Origin: Burkholderia sp. WSM2230
Lineage (GTDB): Bacteria > Pseudomonadota > Gammaproteobacteria > Burkholderiales > Burkholderiaceae
Assembly (NCBI RefSeq): GCF_000472445.1
Contig: NZ_AXAJ01000005.1
Location: forward strand, 62,626 to 126,625
Length of the DNA stretch: 64,000 nt
Direction: 5' to 3'
The translations under genes and the position numbers were made by a program. The notes beneath the pieces are model-generated. The model was not told the DNA's origin. It did not search any database and saw only the letters and a list, made by a program, of their open reading frames with translations. Below, piece after piece: positions 16,867 to 24,541 of this stretch. The stretch's first letter is position 1. Each line of letters begins with the position of its first letter.

Positions 16867-17391
16867 TCAGCGTTGTTTCGGTGTGTAGAAGGGATTCGAG
16901 ACGTCGCGTGCGGCCGCGAACACTTCGTCGCGCTGCGGCAGGCCTTTCATCGCCGCGAGAATTGCGTTTCTGCACGCGCGGTAGTTGTTTTCGTAGACCG
17001 CGTCCAGGTCGTCGGTGGCCGGGTTGACCCAGTTCGCCGACACGACCACCCAATCGTTCTCCGCTTCCGGCGGCAACGTGCCGTTCTCCAACGACTCGGC
17101 CACCGCCTTCGCGATGCCCGCTTGCGAGGCGCCCCACGTCGCGTTGCCGTGGAACTCGCTGCCGATCTGCGCCTTGTTCACATAAAGCGTCAGCGGTTTG
17201 GTCGGCACACCCGGGCGTGCAATGACGACGAACGGCGCGTGACCGGCCGAGGGCGTCGCGAGCGCCGTCGCGAAGGCCTGCCCCGCCGGACCGTTGCGCG
17301 GGCCGACCAGCACGTTGATATGAGCGAGGTTCACGCCCGGGCCTTCGAATCCTTCGCCGATAAAAAGTTGTTTGTCTGCCGATACGCTCAT
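16867..17391 (-). CDS. fae: Formaldehyde-activating enzyme homologue
   Basis: A 174-residue protein matching Fae, which condenses formaldehyde with tetrahydromethanopterin. Typical stretches are FIGEGFEGPGVNLAHINVLV at residues 10-29, with the catalytic His, then GPRNGPAGQAFATAL, PFVVIARPGVPTKPLTL and NWVNPATDDLDAVYENNYRA. Length equals that of the family. GGAAGG stands before the ATG. The other C1 genes of the tetrahydromethanopterin route are not in this window; instead it heads an operon with an aldo/keto reductase, a semialdehyde dehydrogenase and an MFS transporter. It may therefore be one of the divergent Fae-like proteins acting on another aldehyde. Confidence 0.88.
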   Translation of the reverse strand: MSVSADKQLFIGEGFEGPGVNLAHINVLVGPRNGPAGQAFATALATPSAGHAPFVVIARPGVPTKPLTLYVNKAQIGSEFHGNATWGASQAGIAKAVAESLENGTLPPEAENDWVVVSANWVNPATDDLDAVYENNYRACRNAILAAMKGLPQRDEVFAAARDVSNPFYTPKQR

Positions 17392-17552
17392 GGTCCTTCC
17401 GTCGAGTTGAATGCGATGACGGATTGTGGCGTTCAGCGCCTGCCACCATGTATCGATGAGTTTTGATCCAGGGTATGAGGCGAACTCAACTCCGGGTTTC
17501 TCCCGACGAGCGCCGCGAGAGCGGAGCAGTCCGTTGCGGATCGCGACGCGTG

Positions 17553-17573
17553 CAAAGGTGAGCGTTTTCGGGA
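17553..17573 (-). repeat. Dispersed motif copy (CCCGAAAACGCTCACCTTT class)
   Basis: On the minus strand this reads TCCCGAAAACGCTCACCTTT plus a G. It is one of nine clear copies in the window, all intergenic; see the array at 55688-56339. Confidence 0.8.
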
Positions 17574-17897
17574 CTTGCCGCAGCGAGGTGAGCAGGACAG
17601 CGAAAGGTGAGCCTGAGCGAAGTGCTTAGCGCACCTGCGGGGCCGCGTCGGTCCGATGCGGGCGCATATCTTCAAGCGAAGAACTTGGGTGCGTGGACCC
17701 TCATGCGATTCTTCGCACAGCCTGGGAATGCCCGCCAGCAAAGGCCGGCGCGGGTTGGCGGCGCATGGGTGAGGCGCCAGGCCTTCACTATTCTCACCAC
17801 GCGTTCGGTGCGCGCGGCGTCGAAACCAGGTTCACCGAAGCAAACGCGCAACGTCTGAGCCGCGGGTTCTGACCAATCACCACCACAGCGGACCAAC

Positions 17898-17920
17898 TCG
17901 AAAGGTGAGCGTTTTCGGGA
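17898..17920 (-). repeat. Dispersed motif copy (CCCGAAAACGCTCACCTTT class)
   Basis: The minus strand reads TCCCGAAAACGCTCACCTTT followed by CGA. It has the same orientation as the copy at 17553 and lies 325 bp from it. It is about 100 bp downstream of the H-NS gene stop. Confidence 0.8.
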
Positions 17921-18023
17921 CATGCTGAGCGGTGCGAAAAGAACCGCTCGCAGCATCACTTCAAAGATGCGCATCGCGCGTCACGGAACGCGCTCGCACG
18001 AAAAGGCGCGCCGCCGCCGCACC

Positions 18024-18314
18024 CTAGACTTCAATCAGATAACGATCGCGATTCTTGCCGGCGAGCCATGCCGGCGAGCGGCCACGGCCGCTCCACGTCT
18101 GGCCGGTCTTCGGATTGCGATACTTGGCGACCGTGGCGCCTTTGCGCGCCGCCGGGAGAGTTTTCGCAAAGCCCAGTTCCTCGGCAGTCAGATCGTATTC
18201 GGCGATCTTCTGCTTGATGTCGGCAATCGCCTGCGCGATCTCCTTTTCGCGGGCCGCCGCCACCTCCTTGTGAAGCTTTTCCAGCTGAGCGGTCAACTGC
18301 TTGTATGAGGCCAT
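18024..18314 (-). CDS. H-NS histone-like nucleoid-structuring protein
   Basis: A 96-residue H-NS family protein. Residues 1-45 form a charged helical oligomerisation region (LTAQLEKLHKEVAAAREKEI). The C-terminal DNA-binding domain contains KYRNPKTGQTWSGRGRSPAW near residues 64-83, with the conserved T-W-S-G-R-G-R core that inserts into the minor groove. Length and motif match the short Burkholderia/Bordetella type (BpH3/Bv3F-like). GGAG lies eight bases before the ATG. It is monocistronic, with dispersed-motif copies in the region downstream. Such proteins silence AT-rich or foreign DNA; genomes of this group carry many paralogues. Confidence 0.93.
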   Translation of the reverse strand: MASYKQLTAQLEKLHKEVAAAREKEIAQAIADIKQKIAEYDLTAEELGFAKTLPAARKGATVAKYRNPKTGQTWSGRGRSPAWLAGKNRDRYLIEV

Positions 18315-18443
18315 GACAGATGCTCCGAATGATTGTGGCGAACCGAACTGCGGACGCTATCAGACAAATAAAACGCCGGATAGAGAGCCCGTCAAGTTGC
18401 GGCGCCGGAAACACCGGCAGCCAGGCGGACGGGACGCGCGCAT

Positions 18444-19643
18444 TCAATCGTCGATTGCATCGTACACGCGACGCTCGAACTCGACTGCCATGGGAAACGG
18501 CTCAATTGAACGGCGCTGGATCAGCATGAGTCCGATCAGATCTTCCACCGGATCCGCGAACCAGCTTGTGCCGAAAGCGCCGGGCCAGCCGAACGAGCCA
18601 ACCGAACGATAACCTTGCGGCAACTGCTGCGCCGGATCGTCGACGACGGACAGGCCGAGGCCGAACCCCTGTCCCGCCCACATTACATGACCGAATGCCG
18701 GCAGACGGCGCTGGTCCCGCGTCAGGAAGTTGGAGCGCATCAGATCGACCGAGCGATGCGACAGCAGGCGCGTGTCGCCGACGCGTCCGCGCCGCAACAG
18801 TAACTGCGCGAATTGCAGATAGTCCTGTGCGGTGGAAACAAGCCCGCCGCCGCCGCTCTGAAAACGCGCCGGGTTTGCCCACCGGCTCGACGACGCGTGA
18901 TCCTCCACAACGCGCCGCCGCGTGCCGGCATCCACGCCATACGCAGTGGCAAGCCGGGCGAGCTGCGGCTCGGGCACCCAGAAAGCGGTGTCGCGCATGC
19001 CGAGCGGCTCGAAAATCCGCGTGCGGAAAAACTCGCCCAGCGGCATGCCGGTCACTCTGGTAATCAGGGCGCCGAGCACGTCGGTGGCAATGCCGTAATG
19101 CCAGCGCGAGCCGGGCTGAAACATCAACGGCAATTCGGCGATGCGCGCGAGCCAGACGTCCACGTCGCCGTGTGCGTCCAGGCCGTTGAACGCGGCCGCG
19201 TACGCCTGCGCCAGCGGCCCAGTGGCGGTGAAGTGATAAGCAAAGCCCGCGCGATGCGTCAGCAGGTCCAGTACGGTCAGCGGCGTTCGCACCGGATCGG
19301 TTTCGTCGAGCGGGCCGCCCGGGTCGCGCAACACGCGTGGCCCGGCGAGTTCCGGCAGCCATTGCGCGATCGGCGTGTCGAGCGCAAGCCGGTCTTCTTC
19401 GACCAGCATGAGGATGGCCGCGCTCGTCACCGGTTTCGTCATCGACGCAATGCGAAACAGCGTGTCACGCTCCATCGGCAATCGTGCCGCTTCGTCGCGC
19501 AAGCCGAGCGCCTCGAAGTAACCGGTTGCGCCGCGCCGCCAGACGAGCGCCACCACGCCGGCTACATCGCCCCGCTCGACATAGCCCTGCAAAGTCCTCG
19601 TCAGGGCCGCGAGCCGAGCCGAAGAAAATCCCGCTGCTTGCAT
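18444..19643 (-). CDS. Serine hydrolase of the class C beta-lactamase/esterase family
   Basis: A 399-residue protein of the beta-lactamase-related serine hydrolase family (family VIII esterases such as EstB). The nucleophile motif S-x-x-K is seen as RIASMTKPVTSAAIL near residue 67. The tyrosine motif corresponds to SRWHYGIATDVLGALI near residue 180, and further family stretches are LLTHRAGFAYHFT and GSFGWPGAFGTSW near residue 355. No signal peptide is visible, so a cytoplasmic esterase is more likely than a secreted beta-lactamase. It hydrolyses an ester or amide of unknown identity. It is separated from the H-NS gene by 129 bp and from the small downstream-facing neighbour by 65 bp. Confidence 0.9.
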   Translation of the reverse strand: MQAAGFSSARLAALTRTLQGYVERGDVAGVVALVWRRGATGYFEALGLRDEAARLPMERDTLFRIASMTKPVTSAAILMLVEEDRLALDTPIAQWLPELAGPRVLRDPGGPLDETDPVRTPLTVLDLLTHRAGFAYHFTATGPLAQAYAAAFNGLDAHGDVDVWLARIAELPLMFQPGSRWHYGIATDVLGALITRVTGMPLGEFFRTRIFEPLGMRDTAFWVPEPQLARLATAYGVDAGTRRRVVEDHASSSRWANPARFQSGGGGLVSTAQDYLQFAQLLLRRGRVGDTRLLSHRSVDLMRSNFLTRDQRRLPAFGHVMWAGQGFGLGLSVVDDPAQQLPQGYRSVGSFGWPGAFGTSWFADPVEDLIGLMLIQRRSIEPFPMAVEFERRVYDAIDD

Positions 19644-19708
19644 GTCGATGGTGTGTCCCGGCGTGGCGTGGTCGTTGGAAGGCGATAAAGCAGCGGCCCG
19701 CGCGCGCG

Positions 19709-19912
19709 TCAGTCTTTTTGCCGCTCTTCCAGCGCTGCGAGCGCGGCATTCAGACGCTTGATGCGATTGACCTGCGTCGGCATGCGAACCGCGCCGGAAA
19801 CAGAGTCGATGCGATTACGCCAATACGACAGCGGTATTCGGTCTTCAGCGGAAATGTGCGAAATGACGTGTTCGAGATGTTGGATGTCTTTTTCGAGTTG
19901 GTGATGATTCAT
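19709..19912 (-). CDS. Small hypothetical protein
   Basis: A 67-residue protein, MNHHQLEKDIQHLEHVISHI at its start, then PLSYWRNRIDSVSG and a basic helix ending in EERQKD. The composition is coding-like, amphipathic and without a signal or membrane segment; the ends look suited to helical packing. An A-rich AAAAGA precedes the ATG. It lies 65 bp before the serine hydrolase gene on the same strand and could share its transcript. I do not recognise the family. Confidence 0.6.
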   Translation of the reverse strand: MNHHQLEKDIQHLEHVISHISAEDRIPLSYWRNRIDSVSGAVRMPTQVNRIKRLNAALAALEERQKD

Positions 19913-20457
19913 TCTTTTCCCCGGAATACTCGTTGACTTAATTCGAAACGCAATCTAGGAGCACAAACTGTGCCGTTTAAACGGCACAGTTTTTCGGATC
20001 GGCAAGTTCTTCTCGACTTTTACCGGTGGTCTCCTTTGTCCGGCAAAAGCTGCTTATCGCATGCGCTAGCGAACCTGTGAAAATAGAATACTGCCGCGGA
20101 ATTTCACGTTCCGTTGCCTGGCGCACCGACTTCACTCCAGTGCGAAAAAATACCGTGACTTTTTATTGATGTCGATCCGTTCGGAGTAAATCGCGGGCGT
20201 CACTTTTAATATGCAACGCGCATTGCCGGCGCTTTTCGTGTCAGCCCGCATTAGACGCACATCTTTATGACGCTCGTGCACTTGTGGAAATGCGGCATCC
20301 GTGCCACTCACGGGGCGCAACGAGGCTCAACGGGGCGCACGGATCGGGCCGCAATTCTGTATGGATGCCGCTACCGGAACCGGAAGCGGCCGCTTCGGAC
20401 TTCGAAGGAGACGGTGGCTGTACGGTCGCGTGCGCATGGCACAGCCCATTGGCTTAG
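19913..20457. other. Intergenic region with a 28-bp perfect palindrome
   Basis: No gene is supported in these 545 bp. GC content drops locally (for example TTTTTATTGATGTCG near 20158), consistent with promoters. The main feature is the palindrome at 19965-19992. A minus-strand frame of 62 codons at 20132-20320 has only a TTG start and no ribosome site and was not called. Confidence 0.5.
19965..19992. promoter_or_regulatory. 28-bp perfect palindrome
   Basis: AAACTGTGCCGTTT is followed at once by its exact reverse complement, with no spacer. Three more Ts (or one mismatch) follow on the plus strand. It lies 52 bp upstream of the small gene starting at 19912. It could be an operator for a dimeric regulator or, as a hairpin with a five-T tail on the plus strand, a terminator of an unannotated plus-strand transcript. 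Confidence 0.6.
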
Positions 20458-20718
20458 TTACCTGGTTCGGCAGGCGTAGATCAGGCTAAGCGTGCCGTTG
20501 TTCGTGGAACGGCGGACGGTGTCGAACGCGCCGCCGCAGCTTGCGGCGGCCTGCTGCGTGCAGGAGTCGGAACCTGCAGGGCATTCCACCAGCGTAGTCG
20601 GACGGCCGTCCGACAGAAAAAGCGGCGCGCTGCTGCTGCAGCCGGCGAGCGTTACGCCCGCCGCGACTGCCAGCATCGCGTAGGCACGGCGCGCAAGGAA
20701 AGAGAAGCTCCAGTTCAT
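20458..20718 (-). CDS. Small putative lipoprotein
   Basis: An 86-residue protein. A basic n-region and hydrophobic segment lead to the lipobox LAGC at residues 24-27, predicting cleavage and lipid attachment at Cys27. The mature part is about 60 residues, with Ser-rich tether SSSAPLF and four further cysteines (VECPAGSDSC, AASCGG, YACRTR) that could form two disulfides in the periplasm. It is a lone gene next to the sigma-54 activator. The family is not recognised. Confidence 0.8.
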   Translation of the reverse strand: MNWSFSFLARRAYAMLAVAAGVTLAGCSSSAPLFLSDGRPTTLVECPAGSDSCTQQAAASCGGAFDTVRRSTNNGTLSLIYACRTR

Positions 20719-20806
20719 GTGAAACCCCGATCACGTCTTGTTTTTCGATCACGCGATTGTGCCACGCGACTATTACACTGCGCGACCCACGGCAGAACGG
20801 CTTCGC

Positions 20807-22285
20807 TCAAACCTGGATGCCGTGCGCCGCGATCTTCTTGTAGAGCGTCGCGCGCCCCATGCCGATCTGCGCGGCCGTCTCGATCACGCGGCCGCCGTTC
20901 ACGCGCAGCGCATCGCTCAGAAAGCGTTTTTCGAACGCCGCCATCGCATCGCTCCATGACGACGGCTGCGGCGCCGGATCGCCGGTTACGGCAGCCGCCA
21001 GCGGCTTTCCGGCCGGCGCGGGAAGCTGCGCGCCGAGTCCGCCGCTTGCATGCCCCGAACCGATGAAGGGCGCGAGCGCGCGCGCGTCGATCCGCTCGCT
21101 GTCCGATAGCATGACGGCGCGCTCCAGCGTATTGCGCAGTTCCCGCACATTGCCAGGCCATGCATACGCGCACAGGAGGCGCAATGCGTCGTCCTGCAAT
21201 TCGTAGTGGCTGCCGCTGCGTGTCTGGGTCGACAGATCCTCGAGCATTGCGTACGCGAGCGCCTCGATGTCGGAAGCGCGCTCGCGCAGAGGCGGCGCGT
21301 GAATGGTCAGCACGTTCAGGCGATAAAACAGATCCGCGCGAAAGCGTCCCGCCGCGACGAGCGCGGGCAAATCCGCCGAGGTCGCGGCGATGATCCGCAC
21401 ATCCGCGCGCACGATGCGGTTCGAGCCGAGCGGCTCGAACTCCTTGTCCTGCAACACGCGCAGCAGCTTGCCCTGCAATGGCAACGGCATATCGCCGATC
21501 TCATCGAGAAAAAGCGTGCCGCCGTTGGCCAGCTCGAACTTGCCGACCCGCCCCTTGCGGTCCGCGCCCGTGTACGCGCCAGGCGCGGCGCCGAAAAACT
21601 CGACTTCCAGCAAGGTGTCCGGGATCGCCGCGACGTTCACGGTGACGAGGGGCTGGTTCGCGCGTGCCGAGCCGCCGTGAATCGCATGCGCGAGCAGTTC
21701 CTTGCCGGTGCCGGTTTCGCCGAGCAGAAGCACAGGCGATTCCAGTTGAGCCGCGCGGCGCGCCTGGCGCTTCACTTCCAGACTGGCCGCGCTGGTGCCG
21801 ACAAAACTGCCGAACGTGTATTTGGCACGGCGAGCCTGGGCAAGCGACTGCCGCGTCGCGATCAACTCTTCCTGCACGCGCGAGTAGTGCGAAAAAAGCG
21901 GTGTAAGTGCCTTGAGCTCGTCGAACAGCGCGAAACCGACGGCGCCGACCGTCTCGCCGGCGTCGTCCTTCAGCGGCAGACGCGTGACGACAAGCGGCTC
22001 GCGATCCGTTTCAAGAATGTCGAGCAGAATTGGCCTGCCGGTTTTCACGACCTCGCGCATCAGGCTGTTTGGAATCACCGCTTCGCAATCGCGGCCGATT
22101 GCCTGCTCGGGGTCGGCAAAGCCGAAGCGCGCCGCATAACGCTTGTTGATCCACACGACGCGCGCTTCGGCGTCGACTATGAACGTGCCTTCGCTGAAGT
22201 TTTCGAAGGTGCGGAAAAGCGAATCCATTGCGCGGCGCAGGACGTCGCTGTAGGTGGCGGGAAGGCCCGCCCAGTCGTTCATCAT
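20807..22285 (-). CDS. Sigma-54-dependent transcriptional activator with PAS domain
   Basis: A 492-residue enhancer-binding protein. A PAS domain (residues 15-130, [18 protein letters not shown]) precedes the AAA+ domain with Walker [15 protein letters not shown] near residue 180, the sigma-54 contact loop [10 protein letters not shown] near residue 250 and Walker [12 protein letters not shown]. The C-terminal Fis-type helix-turn-helix is [20 protein letters not shown]. The intact GAYTGA loop shows it should act with RpoN. It is divergent from the GntP-like permease gene, its likely target, with inverted repeats in the shared 327-bp region. The PAS domain probably senses a small ligand, since no receiver domain is present. 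Confidence 0.94.
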   Translation of the reverse strand: MMNDWAGLPATYSDVLRRAMDSLFRTFENFSEGTFIVDAEARVVWINKRYAARFGFADPEQAIGRDCEAVIPNSLMREVVKTGRPILLDILETDREPLVVTRLPLKDDAGETVGAVGFALFDELKALTPLFSHYSRVQEELIATRQSLAQARRAKYTFGSFVGTSAASLEVKRQARRAAQLESPVLLLGETGTGKELLAHAIHGGSARANQPLVTVNVAAIPDTLLEVEFFGAAPGAYTGADRKGRVGKFELANGGTLFLDEIGDMPLPLQGKLLRVLQDKEFEPLGSNRIVRADVRIIAATSADLPALVAAGRFRADLFYRLNVLTIHAPPLRERASDIEALAYAMLEDLSTQTRSGSHYELQDDALRLLCAYAWPGNVRELRNTLERAVMLSDSERIDARALAPFIGSGHASGGLGAQLPAPAGKPLAAAVTGDPAPQPSSWSDAMAAFEKRFLSDALRVNGGRVIETAAQIGMGRATLYKKIAAHGIQV

Positions 22286-22322
22286 CTTGTCGCTGTCTCC
22301 ACCTGTCGTTCTAGTTGCCGCC

Positions 22323-22360
22323 TGTCTCTTATCGTAGACAAGCTTATCTCAATGCAGAGA
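22323..22360. promoter_or_regulatory. Pair of inverted repeats, candidate upstream activator sites
   Basis: TGTCT-N8-AGACA (22323-22340) and TCTC-N6-GAGA (22347-22360) are centred about 22 bp apart, two helical turns. They lie about 180-200 bp upstream of the candidate -24/-12 element, a usual distance for enhancer sites of Fis-type sigma-54 activators. Confidence 0.4.
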
Positions 22361-22524
22361 TCACACACAAGCTCGTATGACAAGGGTTTTACCCTGACCG
22401 GAACAAACATCGCACGATTCGCGTCCCCGTTTGGAGACGTTTCGGTACAATCAGCGGCACCCCGTCTTCCGGTTTTATCCGCTTTGGCCCGCCGCGCCCC
22501 GCGCGTTAGCCGTTGCGGGCCGCA

Positions 22525-22540
22525 TGGCATGGAACCTGCG
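22525..22540 (+). promoter_or_regulatory. Candidate sigma-54 (-24/-12) promoter
   Basis: TGGCATGGAACCTGCG has GG and GC separated by ten bases, the invariant spacing of RpoN promoters, and a TGGCA -24 element. The -12 part (CTGC) is weaker than TTGC. It lies about 70 bp before the permease start. Chance occurrence in GC-rich DNA is possible. Confidence 0.4.
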
Positions 22541-22612
22541 TCCGCGGGGCGCCATGCCGTCGCTAGCTGGAGACGGCGCACACGTAGAACAAACCAAGCT
22601 TCTGGAGACTCA

Positions 22613-24013
22613 ATGTCCTTTGTCATCGTCCTTGCCGCGCTGGCGTTTCTGATGTTCGCCGCGTATCGCGGCTACAGCGTTATTCTCTTCGCGCCAATCG
22701 CCGCGCTCGCCGCCGTCCTTCTGGTCGATCCGGCCGCCGTCGCGCCGGTGTTCACCGGCATCTTCATGGAGAAGATGGTCGGCTTCGTCAAACTGTATTT
22801 CCCGGTGTTTCTGCTGGGCGCCGTGTTCGGTAAGGTCATCGAACTGTCCGGCTTCTCGGAGTCCATCGTGGCCGCCGCGATTCGCTACATTGGCCGCTCG
22901 CGCGCCAATGCGGTGATCGTCGCGGTGTGCGCGCTGCTCACCTACGGCGGCGTCTCGCTGTTTGTGGTGGTGTTCGCGGTCTATCCGTTCGCCGCCGAGC
23001 TGTATCGGCAGAGCAATATTCCCAAGCGGCTGATGCCGGGCGCCATCGCACTCGGCGCGTTCTCGTTCACGATGGATTCGCTGCCGGGCACGCCGCAGAT
23101 CCAGAACATCATCCCGACCACGTTCTTCAAGACGACGTCATGGGCGGCGCCCGCGCTCGGCGTGATCGGTTCGCTGTTTATCATCGTAGTGGGTCTGAGC
23201 TATCTCGAATGGCGCCGCCGCGCCGCGATGGCAGCCGGCGAAGGCTATGGCACCGAACTCGTCAACGAGCCGGAGCGCGTCGAGTCGAAGCAACTGCCGC
23301 ATCCGTTGCTGGCCATCGCGCCGCTCGTGCTGGTGGGCGTCGCGAACTTCGCGCTGACCCGCTGGATTCCGACCGCCTACGGCACTTCGTACACCGTCGC
23401 GCCGGACATCCTGCCCGGCGTGCACACGCCGCTCACCACGACGATCAAAACCGTCGTTGCCATTTGGGCTGTTGAAGGCGCGCTGTTGCTCGGCATCATC
23501 CTGGTCCTGCTGACGGCCTTCCGCCGCGTGCGCGAGCGCTTTGCAATCGGCACCAAGGCCGCGGTGGCGGGCGCGCTGCTGGCGTCGCTCAATACGGCGT
23601 CGGAATACGGTTTTGGCGGCGTTATCGCCGCGTTGCCCGGCTTCCTCGTGGTCAGCGACGCGCTGAAAAGCATTCCGAATCCGCTCGTCAACGCAGCGGT
23701 GTCGGTCAGTTCGCTGGCGGGCATTACGGGTTCGGCATCGGGCGGCATGAGCATCGCGCTCGCGGCCATGTCGGACGTGTTCATCAAGGGCGCCGAGGCC
23801 GCGCATATTCCGATGGAAGTACTGCACCGCGTGGTCGCAATGGCTAGTGGAGGCATGGACACGCTGCCGCACAACGGCGCGGTGATCACGTTGCTGGCCG
23901 TGACCGGGCTCACGCACCGTCAGTCGTATCGCGACATCTTCGCGGTCACTGTCATCAAGACGCTGGCGGTGTTCTTCGTGATCGCCGTCTATTACACGAC
24001 CGGGCTGGTCTAA
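22613..24013 (+). CDS. GntP-family-like permease (gluconate/organic acid)
   Basis: A 466-residue inner-membrane protein with about twelve hydrophobic segments. The arrangement resembles the GntP/CitMHS group of the IT superfamily: FLLGAVFGKVIELSGFSESI near residue 65, VCALLTYGGVSLFVVVFAVYP near residue 105 and GSASGGMSIALAAMSDVF near residue 375, with the late GGMDTLPHNGAVITLL loop. GGAGAC precedes ATG 22613. It probably imports gluconate or a related hydroxy acid by proton symport. The sigma-54 activator upstream is the likely regulator. A hairpin ends the gene before the RidA gene. Confidence 0.88.
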   Translation: MSFVIVLAALAFLMFAAYRGYSVILFAPIAALAAVLLVDPAAVAPVFTGIFMEKMVGFVKLYFPVFLLGAVFGKVIELSGFSESIVAAAIRYIGRSRANAVIVAVCALLTYGGVSLFVVVFAVYPFAAELYRQSNIPKRLMPGAIALGAFSFTMDSLPGTPQIQNIIPTTFFKTTSWAAPALGVIGSLFIIVVGLSYLEWRRRAAMAAGEGYGTELVNEPERVESKQLPHPLLAIAPLVLVGVANFALTRWIPTAYGTSYTVAPDILPGVHTPLTTTIKTVVAIWAVEGALLLGIILVLLTAFRRVRERFAIGTKAAVAGALLASLNTASEYGFGGVIAALPGFLVVSDALKSIPNPLVNAAVSVSSLAGITGSASGGMSIALAAMSDVFIKGAEAAHIPMEVLHRVVAMASGGMDTLPHNGAVITLLAVTGLTHRQSYRDIFAVTVIKTLAVFFVIAVYYTTGLV

Positions 24014-24035
24014 GCGCGGGTTTGGGGGTTTGACG

Positions 24036-24057
24036 ATGCCGGCCGCCCCGCCGGCAT
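24036..24057 (+). terminator. Hairpin after the GntP-like permease gene
   Basis: ATGCCGGC-CGCCCC-GCCGGCAT is a perfect eight-base-pair stem with a six-base loop, 22 bp after the stop; TGCGACTTTT follows. It is a likely intrinsic terminator or attenuator between the permease and the RidA gene. Confidence 0.6.
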
Positions 24058-24117
24058 TGCGACTTTTGATCGGTTATCGTGTCAACCCGACACTCGCAGC
24101 CGTGAGGTGCCAGCTCC

Positions 24118-24519
24118 ATGAGCCCAACCCCCGCTTTCTGGATGATCCCCGGCGCTCCCACGCCGGTCGGTCCATTTTCCCACGCCACTGAAGCCGACGG
24201 CTGGGTGTTCCTCACCGGCCAGATGCCGACCTCACCTACTGACGACGCCGCGCCGCTTCCCGAAGGCGTGGTCGCGCAGACGAGGCGCGTGATGGACAAC
24301 CTCGTGCTCGTGCTGAATGGCCTCGATCTCGGACTGCAACACGTGGTCGCCGCCCGCATTTTCCTGACCGAGTTCAAGCGCGACTACGCGGCAATGAACG
24401 ACATCTACCGCGTTTACTTTCCCGCCGACGCTCTGCCAGCGCGAACCTGCATCGGCGTAACCGCATTGGCGCGCGACGCGCTGGTGGAAATCGACTTCAT
24501 CGCACGACGCCCTGGCTGA
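24118..24519 (+). CDS. RidA-family enamine/imine deaminase
   Basis: A 133-residue protein of the RidA/YjgF/UK114 family, which hydrolyses reactive enamines and imines formed by PLP enzymes. The catalytic Arg lies in PARTCIGV (Arg109) and the supporting Glu in VEIDFIAR (Glu124), the arrangement of active RidA proteins. FLTGQMPTSP and VVAARIFLTEF are family stretches. GAGGTG precedes the ATG. It follows the permease gene by 104 bp with a hairpin between. As a divergent member with an N-terminal WMIPGAPTPVG variation, it may be dedicated to one catabolic intermediate. Confidence 0.92.
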   Translation: MSPTPAFWMIPGAPTPVGPFSHATEADGWVFLTGQMPTSPTDDAAPLPEGVVAQTRRVMDNLVLVLNGLDLGLQHVVAARIFLTEFKRDYAAMNDIYRVYFPADALPARTCIGVTALARDALVEIDFIARRPG

Positions 24520-24539
24520 GCGCAGGCGTCGGCGCTCAG
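24516..24539. terminator. Hairpin between convergent ridA-like and sensor kinase genes
   Basis: CTGAGCGC and GCGCTCAG form a perfect eight-base-pair stem with an eight-base loop, including the RidA stop codon. It lies three bases from the stop of the convergent kinase gene. There is no T-run. Confidence 0.45.
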
Positions 24540-24541
24540 GC

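Larger units (their letters stand above)
17392..18023. other. Gene-poor region carrying two copies of the dispersed motif
   Basis: This 632-bp stretch between the H-NS gene and the fae-like operon holds no gene I can support. It contains two clear minus-strand copies of the dispersed motif (17553-17573 and 17898-17920) and weaker relatives near 17585 and 17601. A minus-strand frame of 100 codons covers 17672-17974, but it lacks a ribosome site and spans a motif copy, so it is probably not a gene. The fae promoter must lie at the left part. Confidence 0.6.
22286..22612. other. Divergent promoter region of the sigma-54 activator and permease
   Basis: The 327-bp region holds no gene. It carries two inverted repeats, TGTCT-N8-AGACA at 22323-22340 and TCTC-N6-GAGA at 22347-22360, and one sequence with sigma-54 spacing (22525-22540). 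Confidence 0.6.

Noticed and set aside
17672-17974. Possible 100-residue minus-strand gene downstream of the H-NS gene
   Set aside because: No ribosome site, passes through a motif copy and has unbalanced Arg/Cys composition. It is left as part of the gene-poor segment.
20132-20320. 62-codon minus-strand frame upstream of the lipoprotein gene
   Set aside because: Only a TTG start, no ribosome site and no recognisable pattern.
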